Made by a program: the position numbers and the translations under genes
Shown: positions 12,801 to 20,334 of the stretch, piece by piece
Layout of the letters: each line of letters begins with the position of its first letter
Position numbering within the stretch: the first letter of the stretch is position 1
Notes under the pieces: generated by a model
The model's database searches: none
Seen by the model: the letters and a program-made list of their open reading frames with translations, nothing else
Told to the model about the DNA's origin: nothing
Assembly (NCBI GenBank): GCA_037976565.1
Contig: CP137686.1
Span: 4,733,876-4,797,875, forward strand
DNA length: 64,000 bases
Direction: 5' to 3'
DNA from: Mesocentrotus franciscanus
Lineage: Eukaryota > Echinodermata > Echinoidea > Camarodonta > Strongylocentrotidae

Positions 12801-13884
12801 GCAGTGTATCAAAAATTTTGTCAAGCACTGGATGCACAGTGCTGGTTTGACGATGTTTTTGCAACTTTTCATGCCCTGTGCAGTGTAGGCTACTGTATTT
12901 AATTTAAGAGTATAAGATAATAAAAGTCTAGATATCTGATGTGGTTAATTGTAATATTGACTGCCTAATTCAGGGCAATACGACTTGTCATATATCACGT
13001 TGTATATCATGTGGTATTGCCCTGAAGGCAGTCAATATTACTTAACTATCAGCGTGTCCACACACAAAACAATTTATCCCGAAATTCTATAACGATACGT
13101 CGTATAAAGAATCATCGTATAAATTCCAGGGTGTCCACACACGTGAAACGTTGCATAAAGAATCATCGTATAAATTCCAGGATGTCCACACACACAAGAA
13201 AGTAATCCCAAAACTCTACAGCGAAATGTCGTATAGGTGCGCAGTTTGCTACTGCGGTCATGAAATGGAAGCGGAAATGAGAGGTCAGGTCTCCTTTGCG
13301 CGATCCGACGTTAAGCCCCGCCCAGTTAGACTAGTTCCGTCCACACACAAAATTTCCGTGATTAAGCGTGATTAGGCGTGATTAGTTATTGAGTTCTAGT
13401 TCAAACGATGCCCAAACCTGCGTTTCGTTATACGACGTTTCGTTATACGACGTATCGTTAGTAAGCGTCCACACACACAATTTCATCATATAACTATCGC
13501 AAAACGGTATAACTAATCACGCCTAATCACGGAAAATGTTGTGTATGGACAGGGGGTATTACAGTCAAACCTGCTTTAGCGACCTCTTGTATAGTAAGAC
13601 GGACATGTGCGCCATATAAGAAGCCACCATTATTATTATTATTATTATATACAGGTTTTTTACTGTATTATTATTTATCATTACTACCATTTCAGAGTTT
13701 ACGCGATAAGCAGAAAGCAGTGAAGGAGAGCCACGGACCGAGCATGAAGCAGATGGCGATGTGGGGTGACTTCCAGCTCTTGATGGAATGTAAGAAACAG
13801 TGTTTCCTTCATCAGAAACAGGACCAAGACGCCGGTAGGATGGTCAGAGACGAGGCTGCCAACGAAGAGAGGCTTGTCCTCTAG
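670..13884 (+). CDS. IFT81: Intraflagellar transport protein 81, C-terminal part, 7 exons (gene-level entry)
   Basis: The coding join is 670-833, 2749-2991, 3808-3957, 6183-6311, 7138-7314, 8917-9120 and 13696-13884, about 418 residues ending in TAG. Every junction seen is GT-AG and the frame is continuous. IFT81 is a core IFT-B subunit that pairs with IFT74 through coiled coils and, through its N-terminal calponin-homology domain, binds tubulin cargo for ciliary assembly. That N-terminal domain lies left of the window. The visible part is the charged coiled-coil region, with family hallmarks such as [37 protein letters not shown] and LMECKKQC. The human protein has about 676 residues, so roughly the last 60% is present. 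All introns are full of repeats, the largest being 4.6 kb. No stop or frameshift breaks the joined exons. Confidence 0.95.
846..1249. mobile_element. Foldback element built of GGTAGTAGACNAAAT words, copy 1
   Basis: The left end reads GGTGAATTGCCGTTTGGTC and the right end is its degraded reverse complement. The interior is a run of ~20-bp words (TAGACCAAATGGGTAGTAGAC-type) in one orientation on the right and inverted on the left, around an AT-rich ATGATTATT palindrome. A second copy lies at 10583-10884. It resembles a MITE whose whole body is iterated binding-site-like words. No coding capacity is seen. Confidence 0.7.
1310..1372. repeat. Fragment of the GGTAGTAGAC-word element
   Basis: The stretch reads GTCTAGACCATATGGGAGTA and then ACCAATTGGGTAGTAGACG. 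It uses the same word set as 846-1249 and is separated from it by ~60 bp. It is probably a broken tail of the same insertion. Confidence 0.6.
1633..1680. repeat. Perfect 16-bp stem-loop
   Basis: ACTGAAATCATATTGA and its exact reverse complement are separated by a 16-base loop. It sits near the left end of the 1588-2338 element. Confidence 0.85.
1690..2290. mobile_element. Tandem-unit repeat of the GGAGGCAT / GTCCGTCCGT family, copy 1
   Basis: About three degenerate units of 130-170 bp share ATCTCAAGAACC, ATGTATCTTGCAGAGC and GGTCAAAGGTCA. The copy starts with AGAGGCATTATG, TTTTCTGGTTG and GTCCGTCCGT, and ends with GGCGGAGGCATC and GTTGAAGTTCCATCTAG. The same start and end recur at 4335-5281. 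Minus-strand open stretches in the units are by-products of repetition. Confidence 0.8.
2749..2991 (+). CDS. IFT81: IFT81 exon
   Basis: The acceptor is TTTACAG/ATCAAAG and the donor is GATGAA/GTGAGT. The exon is 243 nt and phase 0 at both ends. It encodes [17 protein letters not shown] through EEVLKGDE, including the diagnostic [17 protein letters not shown] segment. It is lysine- and glutamate-rich, as expected for coiled coil. It is not preceded by a recognisable duplicate. Confidence 0.95.
3000..3490. other. IFT81 intron, no feature seen
   Basis: This is unique-looking, AT-rich intron sequence. I see no repeat, RNA gene or additional exon. Confidence 0.5.
3498..3807 (+). repeat. Tandem duplication of exon start plus intron, ~165-bp unit
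   Basis: The first ~36 nt of the exon at 3808 (TTCAAGCGCTACGTCAACAA, then GCTGCGTGGCAAGAGCAC) recur near 3500-3537 and 3666-3701. Each copy switches to CTGAAATC at the same point and is followed by a ~130-bp segment (CAGTGATCAGAATA to CGATGCCTCAATTTC) that also precedes the real exon. The unit is intron end plus exon start. The AG acceptor is lost in both copies (TTTTAAG/TTTTAATTT versus CTCAG/TTC). Confidence 0.85.
3808..3957 (+). CDS. IFT81: IFT81 exon
   Basis: The acceptor is CCTCTCAG/TTCAAG and the donor is CGTCTG/GTGAGT. It is 150 nt and encodes 50 residues in phase 0, starting [13 protein letters not shown] and ending RDEQIQHRL. It joins GDE from the previous exon to FKRYVNKL, which matches the conserved IFT81 order. 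Two truncated copies of its first 36 nt lie directly upstream. Confidence 0.95.
4118..4220. repeat. T-rich low-complexity tract
   Basis: Runs of TTTA and TTTTG occupy about 100 bp. It could be a retroposon tail on the minus strand, but no body can be assigned. Confidence 0.8.
4335..5281. mobile_element. Tandem-unit repeat of the GGAGGCAT / GTCCGTCCGT family, copy 2
   Basis: The left boundary is an imperfect palindrome, ATGCCTCCGCTAC..GTAGCCGGAGGCAT, followed by GTCCGTCC and GTACGTAC repeats. About five ~165-bp units follow. Each carries ATCTCAAGAACCGATTGATG, ATGTATCTTGCAGAGC and an exact or near-exact AGGTCAAAGGTCA. The right end is GGCGGAGGCATC plus GTTGAAGTTCCATCTAG. The units are similar enough to suggest recent tandem expansion. 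No transposase is present, so mobilisation would have to be in trans. Confidence 0.85.
5421..5452. repeat. (ATA/ATG) trinucleotide microsatellite
   Basis: The run is ATGATAATAATAATAATGAT with minor interruptions. Confidence 0.8.
5453..6182. other. IFT81 intron with weak internal duplication
   Basis: No exon or clear transposon is seen. GTCACGACATGGTCATCCAT and GTCACCACATGATCTTCCAT are two versions of one segment ~115 bp apart. TCCAAAAATTGATTTGGAAG near 6040 faintly resembles the start of the exon at 6183. This may be a fourth, more decayed exon-start duplicate, but the match is too weak to call. Confidence 0.4.
6183..6311 (+). CDS. IFT81: IFT81 exon
   Basis: The acceptor is GTCCAACAG/TCCAAA and the donor is CATCTG/GTAAGA. 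It is 129 nt and encodes 43 residues: [43 protein letters not shown]. The GY-TQEELE and KGRTLEDMS motifs are conserved IFT81 features. It is phase 0 at both ends. Confidence 0.95.
7138..7314 (+). CDS. IFT81: IFT81 exon
   Basis: The acceptor is ACCTCACAG/GTGCAA and the donor is GAACAG/GTGAGA. It is 177 nt and encodes 59 residues from [20 protein letters not shown] to [11 protein letters not shown]. The ELRPLRQQ and [13 protein letters not shown] segments are strongly family-typical. It is phase 0 at both ends. Confidence 0.95.
7437..7724 (+). mobile_element. SINE with GCGCTTTGAGA / AAGCGCTATATAAG tail and (ATT)n end
   Basis: The 3' part reads TGTAAAGCGCTTTGAGAGG, then GAAAAGCGCTATATAAGAAC and a run of ATT. 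This paired-motif tail is common in animal SINEs. The body upstream contains GTGGTTCGATGAG, which could be a B-box, but the 5' boundary is uncertain. The short open stretch across it is not a gene. The insertion lies in an IFT81 intron just after the exon at 7138. Confidence 0.6.
7829..7921 (+). pseudogene. Degenerate copy of the 5' part of the IFT81 exon at 8917
   Basis: The segment keeps an AG acceptor (TACTTTAG/GATGGG) and aligns with the first ~95 nt of the real exon at about 80% by eye (AGAGCTTATCG.GAGGA and TCACTACCTCC). In the exon's frame it has TGA, TGA and TAA stops, so it is dead. It is followed directly by ~55 bp matching the intron just before the real exon (TAGATGTTATAAAGACA versus TAGATGTTAAAAAAGACA). 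Confidence 0.85.
7922..8916. other. IFT81 intron between decoy and real exon
   Basis: The intron-end segment occurs at both edges (7922-7985 and 8855-8916). The ~870 bp between contain a short duplication (GCCTACCAGTCAATAGTCTTT twice near 8050 and 8090) and otherwise unassigned sequence. No gene is seen. Confidence 0.5.
8917..9120 (+). CDS. IFT81: IFT81 exon
   Basis: The acceptor is TATGTTCAG/GAGGTG and the donor is GGAAAG/GTGAGT. It is 204 nt and encodes 68 residues from [18 protein letters not shown] to [20 protein letters not shown] and the EMKAY.S.DQ.EK.KA.R.QY segment are IFT81 hallmarks. A dead copy of its first ~95 nt lies 1.1 kb upstream. Confidence 0.95.
9121..9976. other. Start of the 4.6-kb last IFT81 intron
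   Basis: This is AT-rich intron sequence with no assigned element. The reading frame runs on briefly past the donor and then stops. Confidence 0.5.
9977..10338. mobile_element. TTAA-bounded foldback element (GCCCATCTAAAGTG family)
   Basis: The left end TTAAAGCCCATCTAAAGTGT and the right end ACACTTTAGATGGGCTTTAA are exact inverted copies. The two ~175-bp arms stay complementary almost to the centre near 10160 (GTTGTACGC). Divergence between arms is modest. A TTAA boundary suggests a piggyBac or Kolobok-type target, but no transposase is present. Confidence 0.85.
10583..10884. mobile_element. Foldback element built of GGTAGTAGACNAAAT words, copy 2
   Basis: It shares with 846-1249 the CCATATGGTCT, ATTTAATCATAAAT, GTAGACGAAATGGTCATTAG and GTAGACCAAACAGCAATTCA words. 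The right end is better preserved here (GCAATTCACC) and the left end is truncated. Confidence 0.75.
11041..11815. mobile_element. Tandem-unit repeat, TCTCGCCTGCGTAGC / GCGAGA family
   Basis: The left boundary is the palindrome TCTCGCCTGCGTAGC..AAAAAGCGAGA, followed by GGCGCCGCTTTTCCGGTGGC and a GGC run. Four ~170-bp units follow, with CTTAACCTAAGGTTAAG, TGAAACTTG, GGTTATCAAGTATC and AAGGTCAAAGGTCATTT. Units become more diverged to the right and the right palindrome is missing. The layout matches the other two tandem-unit families in this window. Confidence 0.85.
11816..12950. other. IFT81 intron with decayed repeat pieces
   Basis: Pieces include a SINE-tail-like stretch near 12430-12475 (GGGGTAATTACAATGTAAAGC) and several ATTGACCG / GGGCAATAAT motifs near 12530-12690 related to the small inverted repeats nearby. 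No coding region is seen. Confidence 0.4.
12951..13041. mobile_element. 91-bp inverted-repeat element, GTAATATTGACTGCC ends
   Basis: The arms GTAATATTGACTGCC..CAGGGCAATAC and GTATTGCCCTG..GGCAGTCAATATTAC are reverse complements around a short TATCACGTTGTATATCATG centre. The ends match those of the 1588-2338 element, so it may be a minimal derivative of that family. Confidence 0.8.
13047..13557 (+). mobile_element. 510-bp GTGTCCACACAC element, copy A
   Basis: The left end is CAGCGTGTCCACACAC and the right end is GTGTATGGACAGGGGG. It contains iterated ATACGACGTATCGTTA-type, CATCGTATAAATTCCAGG and GCGTGATTAG words. A full-length copy in reverse orientation occupies 57895-58407 at very high identity by eye. 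Comparing flanks defines the limits TATCAGCG to GGGGGT. A target duplication was not resolved. It encodes nothing convincing. Confidence 0.85.
13559..13652. mobile_element. Fused fragments: CAGTCAAACCTG MITE end and SINE tail
   Basis: TACAGTCAAACCTGCTTTAG matches the left end of the small MITE at 14261. It is followed by TGCGCCATATAAGAAGCC and an ATT run like a SINE tail. It lies in the ~140 bp before the last IFT81 exon. Confidence 0.55.
13696..13884 (+). CDS. IFT81: IFT81 last exon with stop
   Basis: The acceptor is CCATTTCAG/AGTTTACG. It encodes 62 residues, [20 protein letters not shown] through EERLVL, then TAG at 13882-13884. The [17 protein letters not shown] and terminal ERL.L pattern match the IFT81 C-terminus, so the stop is the natural one. 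Confidence 0.95.
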   Translation, partial: SLRDKQKAVKESHGPSMKQMAMWGDFQLLMECKKQCFLHQKQDQDAGRMVRDEAANEERLVL

Positions 13885-14260
13885 AAGATGATTAAGGGGG
13901 AGATGATGATGATGGTGGTGATGATGATGGTGGTGATGATATTGATAATTGAGGATGAAATTCAATTGTAAAGAGTTGTATTCACATAGCAGGGTTACCA
14001 AATATACAGGCTGTATCTGTTAAGTTATCTATTGGGTTAGCCCTCGATTTAAAAACTCATCATAGGCTTAACATGTTCAACCTTACAAAGAAATGTGAAA
14101 GTATATACATGAATTTATGTTTTCCTCTTAGTACTTTTTTGTGTGTGTCATATATAACACACAGTAGGGAGTGCCTTTAAAATGAATTCTTCAAAAGTTC
14201 CTACATCAACTTCAATTAATTTTTCTCATTGTTTCATGTTCATTGCAATTTGGTATTTTA

Positions 14261-14333
14261 CAGTCAAACCTGCTTTAGTGACCACCTATCTACAAAGACC
14301 ACCTTGGGCGGTCGCTATAGACAGGTTTGACTG
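14261..14333. mobile_element. 73-bp TA-flanked MITE, CAGTCAAACCTG ends
   Basis: CAGTCAAACCTG at the left and CAGGTTTGACTG at the right are perfect inverted ends, each flanked by TA. The centre GACCACC..GGTGGTC-like arms pair as well. The TA target and short hairpin form are typical of Tc1/mariner MITEs. Confidence 0.85.
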
Positions 14334-14498
14334 TAGTATGCATTCTCAAATCTTTATCTCCTTCAGCATATCCTCTCCAAAGACATGTTACCGCTTATGG
14401 GTATGAAACATCAAATTATCTGTGGAGACTCAGAAGGGCATTAACTCTGTTTCAAAGTATGAGAGTTATCGCCCTACACAGACAGAAATGACATGAAC

Positions 14499-15036
14499 TT
14501 AAAGGGGAAGTCCACCCTGATATTAAGTTGGTTTTAATAAAAGCAGAAAAATTAGAGAAACAAATGAGTGAAAGTTTGTGCACTATTCAATTAAAAATAG
14601 GATAGTTATTAATTTTTTTAAATTGTCATCAATGGAACACAAATTGGCAATACTGCGACGTATCTTGCGAGCTCCCCTCCAACTGGCTCTGTACAGAAAA
14701 TTTCATCAACTTTCATTTTCTTACTTATTGATGACAGAATAGGATTTGTTTCATACAGGGGTTGTTTAAAAACATATTTGCAAATAACTAAGAGCGAATG
14801 TTTGATTGAAAACATTCACAAGAGAAATTTTTCAAGTTTTTTAGTACCGGGCAAATGGGAGAGGAGCTTGCCAGATATGTCACAGAGTTGTCAATTGTGT
14901 TTGATTGATCGCACCTTCAAAAATTCATAACTTCTTATTTTTAATCGGAATTTGCTCAAACTTTCACTGACCTGTTCTTTTCATTTTTCTGCTTCTATTA
15001 AAACCAACTCAATATTAGGGTGGACTTCCCCTTTAA
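14499..15036. mobile_element. TTAA-bounded foldback element (GGGGAAGTCCACCCT family)
   Basis: The ends are TTAAAGGGGAAGTCCACCCT and AGGGTGGACTTCCCCTTTAA, inverted over ~55 bp (through TTTTAATA.AAGCAGAAAAA). The interior includes TTGATCGCACCTTCAAA and GGAATTTGCTCAAACTTTC, motifs seen again in related elements at 20908, 44967, 46125 and 52600. It lies in the IFT81 3' flank. Confidence 0.85.
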
Positions 15037-16400
15037 GTTATGATTTGCAATGTATTGGATGTATTATATCTAGGCTTAGCCTCACTCATCATGGGTCATT
15101 TTATGTATAGATATAAACAGAATATGTGTAAATTTTTGTACAATATGTATATATCAACAAAAATCACCTTGATTTGGTAGAGAGTGTTATAGATATGGGC
15201 TGGTATTCAAGTCAATGCTTGATGTCACAAATATGGGTAGTTTACCAAGTTTTTGGCTTAGATAAAATACTTAGCCAACTTTGGTATTCAGTTGATGCTT
15301 CTAGCTAAGTATTTTACCCTAAGTTTAAGACAGTTCCCTTTCGGACTTAAGCCAATTATTTTGGAGGACTTGATTGGCAGGCATATGGCTTCATACGCAG
15401 TTATCTTATTCAATTGGATGCATTAATTGCGCATAATTTTGGATTGACCATGTGACTTCACAATGCTTATCAGTATGTATTTTGCCTTAAAGTTGACTTG
15501 CTTTAAAAGTAAAATGCTCAGATATGATCTGAATACGAGTTAAGACATAAAATACTTAGCCAAATAAAATTTTAAGTAAAATACTAACTTAATTGAATAC
15601 GGCCCTTGATTCTAAAGTAGTCCCATTGCAGGGCGACGAGAAATGTTGTGATTTAACAAATTTAAGAAGTAATGTGGATAAAGTGGACTTTCTTTAACAT
15701 GATATACAATTTGAATCAACATTCAAATCGCCTGTATCATTTAATGGAAAGAATATTCATAATCACCTGGGGGGCGTTTCACAAAACTTGTCATCAGTGA
15801 CAAACAACGGTTTTTGTTATAAGCTAGTGAAATCCTTGCTTCTGATTGGTTATCAGCAGGTTTGTCACCGATTTTTGTCATTTGTCATTGAAAAAAGGCT
15901 TTGTGAAACGCCCCCAGCTCATGGTTCATACATGTAACAATTTACTGACGGATTCTGAGCCCTTGAATTGAGATGTTATGTAAATGTAATATTGTTAAAT
16001 TGGACTACCGGTATGTGAACTATTGAATGTGTGTACACCTTTTAAATTTCTCTCAAATATGTAGAGCTTGATTTTTGTAAATGTGTGAAAATGTATAGTA
16101 CATTTATGCTATGTATTTTGCTGTAGTAAAGTAGATTCTTTATTGCGAAAAAAAGTGAGTCCATAGTGCTTTTTTTCTGTTTGTATTTCGTCTAATGGAC
16201 CAACGACTAGAGTACCCCCTCCCCCGATTGTTTTTGAAAGATAGACGTCTTTGGATAGAGTTTATGTCCATTTGGGCAACTCGATAAATTATTTTTTCAT
16301 CATTGCAACTCTTACTTCATTCATCATCACTGCCATCTAGATTATATCAGGTCCCCAAATATTGGGGGGTGGGCCATACATATAATAGTGTAGAGACAAA

Positions 16401-16406
16401 AATAAA
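16401..16406 (+). terminator. Candidate polyadenylation signal AATAAA
   Basis: AATAAA lies 2.5 kb after the IFT81 stop and 50-60 bp before a T-rich and A-rich region. It is the nearest exact hexamer that is not inside an identified MITE. Use is unproven. Confidence 0.25.
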
Positions 16407-16698
16407 ACACATTGATTTTTTTTTTCCATCAAAAATGCTTTCTTTAATACAGGTGTATAAAAACTCTTTTCTTTGACAAGATGACAAAAACAACCATTCT
16501 GTGAATGTTGTGGAAAAGAAAATATGTGATGTAAGAAAAAAAGGAGGTAAAGAGGTTATGGGTAGATACGGAAATAAAAGACCAAAAAAGATGAAAACGG
16601 TGATGAAGAAAGAGGGAGAGAGTAAGAAGAAGAATACATTTAGTCAACAATATAGTCGAAAACCCCCCAAAAACTACAGCACTGCATACACAATTATA

Positions 16699-17353
16699 CC
16701 GTGTGAGTCAAAAAAAAGTTTACACCTAGAAAATTGCTAATTACTTTAAATATCATCTATGAACAGTAAATTATTATACATCTTATGAAAGAGTGTTTTA
16801 TCCCAAATCATTTGGTATCATTTTTGTGTGGTATGTGTTCACGCTTGGATGAATTGTTTGCGAGAGTGCAAACATCGACTTGCGCCAAAGTGATGCCTAC
16901 AGCATGTATTATGTTGGGATTAGTGGAGTGAGAGAATGAATTGAATGTATCAAATGAAATGCATTGCATATGCTTTTTGCAGAAGCAAAGTCACACACGC
17001 ACACAAACACGCGCACAAATGTTCTTTGATATTTGATATTCGATATTTGATTTGTGTGGCATGATTAATTTTGTTAGGGATGTTTTTTTGATCTGCAAAA
17101 ACCGATTTAATCCCCAAATCCCAATAGTTTTATTTAAACATCAGATAAGCAACTTTGGCGCAAGTCGATTTTTGCACTCTCGCAAACAATGCCTCCTGTT
17201 CATCCAAGCGTGAGCACATACCACACAAAAATGATACCAAATGATTTGGGATAAGACACTCTTTCACAAGATGTATGATAATTTACTGTTCATTGATGAT
17301 TTTTAAAATAATTTAGCAATTTTCTAGGGGTAAACTTTTTTTGACTCACACGG
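16699..17353. mobile_element. 655-bp TA-flanked foldback with ~200-bp inverted repeats
   Basis: TA/CCGTGTGAGTCAAAAAAA on the left mirrors TTTTTTTGACTCACACGG/TA on the right. The complementarity runs ~200 bp inward through TTTACACCTAGAAAATTGC, ATCATTTGGTATCATTTTTG and TTGCGAGAGTGCAAA..TCGACTTGCGCCAAAG. The TA target suggests a Tc1/mariner-type non-autonomous element. The centre (~16900-17150) holds no ORF. Confidence 0.9.
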
Positions 17354-17746
17354 TATACAATCTATGATGATATTATACAATGTAACATTAAATAATATGA
17401 AGAATTAATTTTGATAAATAAAGAAATGGAAGGTTGAAAATACTGTCTGTGAAGTTTACAAATGCGTAGAAAGAACACCCATACAACTTCTTGAAAGCTA
17501 TGGGCTAATTATTATAATTACTCGGCATTTCAACATACAATAGAAGATCAACAAGGTATAAAAAAAACTGTATGGTGCACAATAAACAAATTAATAATGA
17601 ATGTTGACCGTACATGGAAAAAGAAAAACTACTTACTGTATATAGCCTTCAGGCCTTCCACCACAAAAAATAAAATATCATTGAAAAAAATGTCGCTGGA
17701 ACATAAAGTTAATATTGAGAGAATAAGAAGCGAAGTTTCTCCACTC

Positions 17747-18724
17747 AAATATGACAATGTCTACACAAATTCAATATGTCTCAAAATCAGTACGTTATCA
17801 GTTACGCAATTTAGGTTTTATTCGTAAATATCTTAACCGTAGTGCCACTGAGAAAATTACTCAAGCTTTAATTTCATCTTGCTTGGATTTTGGTAATGGC
17901 CTTTTGTTTGGTTCGCCTCACAACCTACTCGCAAAATTACACAAATTACAGAATGCTGCTGCTCGTGTCGTGACCCTCTCCAACAAGCACAGTCACATCA
18001 CATGCACCAGTCCTCTAATCACTCCATTGGTTGCCCGTAGAAGAACGTGTTGTTTTCAAGATTCTTTTGTTATTATTTCACTGTATACATGGCTCTGCTC
18101 CGCAGTACAACTTTGGCTTGATCAAGCATTACATTCCCTCTAGAGCTCTTCTGGTGCGTCCCGCGAAGCATTGAAAAAATAATCATAAAGACAGCTTATA
18201 AATGAAATGCGGCCCGCATAGCAGCGATTAAATAGGGGAAAACATTTACACACAGCTATCTCTATTTCCATAATTTGTTTTCATCATTCACAACATATTG
18301 ACTCGTTACATGGTTGATACAAAACTCCTAAAATTCCCTCTCATTACATTACATCAGGTAACAACATTAACATCACTTGCCCTGTTATTTTCAGTTTGTA
18401 AATATACAAATGTTGTGAATCGAGAAATATGTCTGCAAAATTGCAGGTGTGTACACGTATTGCAAGAGTGTTTTTTTTTGGGGGAGGTGGAGAAGACTAC
18501 CTACGGCCCGCCAAGTTATGACAATCGTTAGCTGTGGCCCGAGAGCTTTAAAAGGTTGACCACTCCTGGTCTAGACAGCTACGTTCTACAAACTCTGCAT
18601 GGCTTACTTGTTATTCCTAGGGTTAACACAAAGTGGGGGAGGAGCGAACCTTCGCTCATGCTGGGCCTTCATTATGGAATACTCTCCCTCAATGGATTAA
18701 AAATAGCAGTTCTGGTGAAGTATT
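17747..18724 (+). mobile_element. LINE fragment (reverse transcriptase C-terminal region), interrupted
   Basis: The translation reads LRNLGFIRKYLNRSATEKIT, QALISSCLDFGN, LQNAAARVV, then LHWLPVEERVVFK after a frameshift, and later FAHAGPSLWNTLP. This is the typical C-terminal part of ORF2 in CR1/L2/Jockey-group non-LTR retrotransposons. The RT core (FADD) is missing. Frameshifts and an insertion at about 18148-18568 split it. It is a dead fragment. Confidence 0.8.
18148..18568. mobile_element. hAT-like insertion inside the LINE fragment
   Basis: Removing it rejoins the LINE reading from IPSRAL to RSTNS-type sequence. The right end AGGTTGACCACTCCTG (reverse CAGGAGTGGTCAACCT) and internal TGCGGCCCGC / CGGCCCGCCAAG motifs look like hAT ends. 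Flanks CTCTAGAGC and GTCTAGACAG could be a degraded 8-bp target duplication. The left terminus is not clearly inverted to the right one. Confidence 0.5.
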
Positions 18725-18725
18725 A

Positions 18726-19089
18726 GGCCAAATAAAAAAACAAACATGTTTAGCGTCCTGCCTTTTGGAAAAATAGGAAGGAGGATCGAGGCCCCCCCTT
18801 TTTTTTTCCTTTCAAAATGGCCGCTCTGTACATTTTCCCCGACTGGCTGGGCAGCCTTTCGGCTATTTTTCAAGATGGCCGCCAGCATTTATGTGTTGTT
18901 GTTTTTAAATTCAGTAAAAGACCATTTTAGCAGTATGTTTTTCATGTTTTTTTCATTAAGATTTTGAAAATTAAAAAAAATTCAAGAAAAAAAAAATTTG
19001 AAAAAAAAAAATTTTGAAAAAAAAGGGCAGGCGGCCCCCAAAAAGGAAGCGGGCGGGGACGCTAAACACGAATATTTTTTTATATGGCC
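18726..19089. mobile_element. Harbinger-like MITE, TTA target duplication
   Basis: TTA/GGCCAAATAAAAAAACA..TTTAGCGTCC on the left pairs with GGACGCTAAACACG..TTTTTTTATATGGCC/TTA on the right. TTA duplication and GGCC-starting TIRs are standard for PIF/Harbinger. The interior is A-rich with AAAATGGCCGC and CAAGATGGCCGCC. It is 364 bp with no ORF of interest. Confidence 0.85.
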
Positions 19090-19299
19090 TTAACAAATAA
19101 TCTTAAGAAATATCAGTTTAATTTAGCCTATATTTGATTACCATTACCTTTCATGTCCGTACCTTTCCTATTGTACTTTTGTCTATTTATCATGTATTTC
19201 ATCTTTTGCTGAGCGGAAAATCGGCCGGCACGGTTTTCACATTTTTGTACGAAGTGGGCCCCTTTTTCGGCCCCTTCCCTTGCCGCCAGCTGGATCTGC

Positions 19300-19945
19300 C
19301 CCTGCTTTGACCTACATACTCCGAAATCAAACTTAGGCTGTGTTTTGATACCATGTACCTTCATATAAAATTTCATTAAAATCCGTCAAACATTACTGAA
19401 GTTGTCGAACGGAAACCAGATTGGCATATTTAATGAGCTTTGACCTTTGACCTACATACTCTGAAATCGAACTTAGCCTGTATTTTGATACCATGAACCT
19501 TCATATCAAACTTCATTAAAATCCGTCAAACATTACTGAAGTTATCGATCGGAAACCAGATTTGTATTTTTTCGCATACCGGTACTTAATGAGCTATGAC
19601 CTTTGAGCTACATACTCCGAAATCGAACTTAGCCTGTATTTTGATACCATGTACCTTCATATCAAACTTCATTAAAATCCGTCAAACATTACTGAAGTTG
19701 TCGAACGGAAACCAGATTGGCATATTTAATGAGCTTTGACCTTTGACCTACATACTCTGAAATCGAACTTAGCCTGTATTTTGATACCATGTACCTTCAT
19801 ATCAAACTTCATTAAAATCCGTCAAACATTACTGAAGTTATTGATCGGAAACCAAATTTGTTACGAACGGACGCACGGAAGGAAGGAAGGAAGGACGGAC
19901 AGCGGCGTTTCTATATCCCCTCGACTTCGTCGGCGAGGGGATAAT
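19300..19945. mobile_element. Tandem-unit repeat, CCCCTCGACTTCGTCGG family, copy 1
   Basis: About four ~150-bp units share TTTGACCTACATACTC, TTGATACCATGTACC and CATTAAAATCCGTCAAAC. The right end carries GGAAGGAAGGAAGGACGGAC and the imperfect palindrome CCCCTCGACTTCGTCGGCGA. TGACCTTTGACCT, the reverse of AGGTCAAAGGTCA, occurs in several units. An inverted copy is at 26884-27240. Confidence 0.85.
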
Positions 19946-20116
19946 AAAGGTAGATGATGAAAATATGAGAAAGCCCATAGGGTGAGGAGGAAATGAAGCA
20001 ATAAATAAGCTGCCTTTGATATCCATAATATCATGGGTTTATATAGATGCAGCCCTATACATTGTATATACCGTAGTAGACATTTATTACTACACCCATA
20101 TGATATACTAGCTAGC

Positions 20117-20202
20117 CTACTACTACTTTTACTGTTACTACTACTACTACTATACTACTACTAATACTACTAATACTACATGTACTACTATTACTACTCC
20201 TA
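20117..20202. repeat. (TAC)n microsatellite
   Basis: This is a long, slightly interrupted TACTACTAC tract. Confidence 0.9.
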
Positions 20203-20334
20203 ACAAAATACTATCTGTTGAAATTTATACTTCACATAGTTTTGATACAGACACCATCCTGTTCCAGGAGGCGGTGTGTGTGTGTAATTGGGTTTTTACA
20301 GATGTGTAATCAACATCCATCAGATATGATTATT

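Larger units (their letters stand above)
13885..16406 (+). other. IFT81 3' flank / probable 3' UTR
   Basis: The UTR begins with a GATGATGATGGTG microsatellite (about 13888-13938) and carries two MITEs. The first clear AATAAA outside a MITE is at 16401-16406, so the UTR could be up to 2.5 kb, but its real end cannot be fixed from sequence. A stretch at 15190-15610 repeats AAAATACTTAGCC in both orientations and may be another decayed foldback. Confidence 0.4.

Noticed and set aside
16501..16740. Basic lysine-rich frame as a small gene
   Set aside because: It covers an A-rich low-complexity tract and runs into the start of the foldback at 16699.
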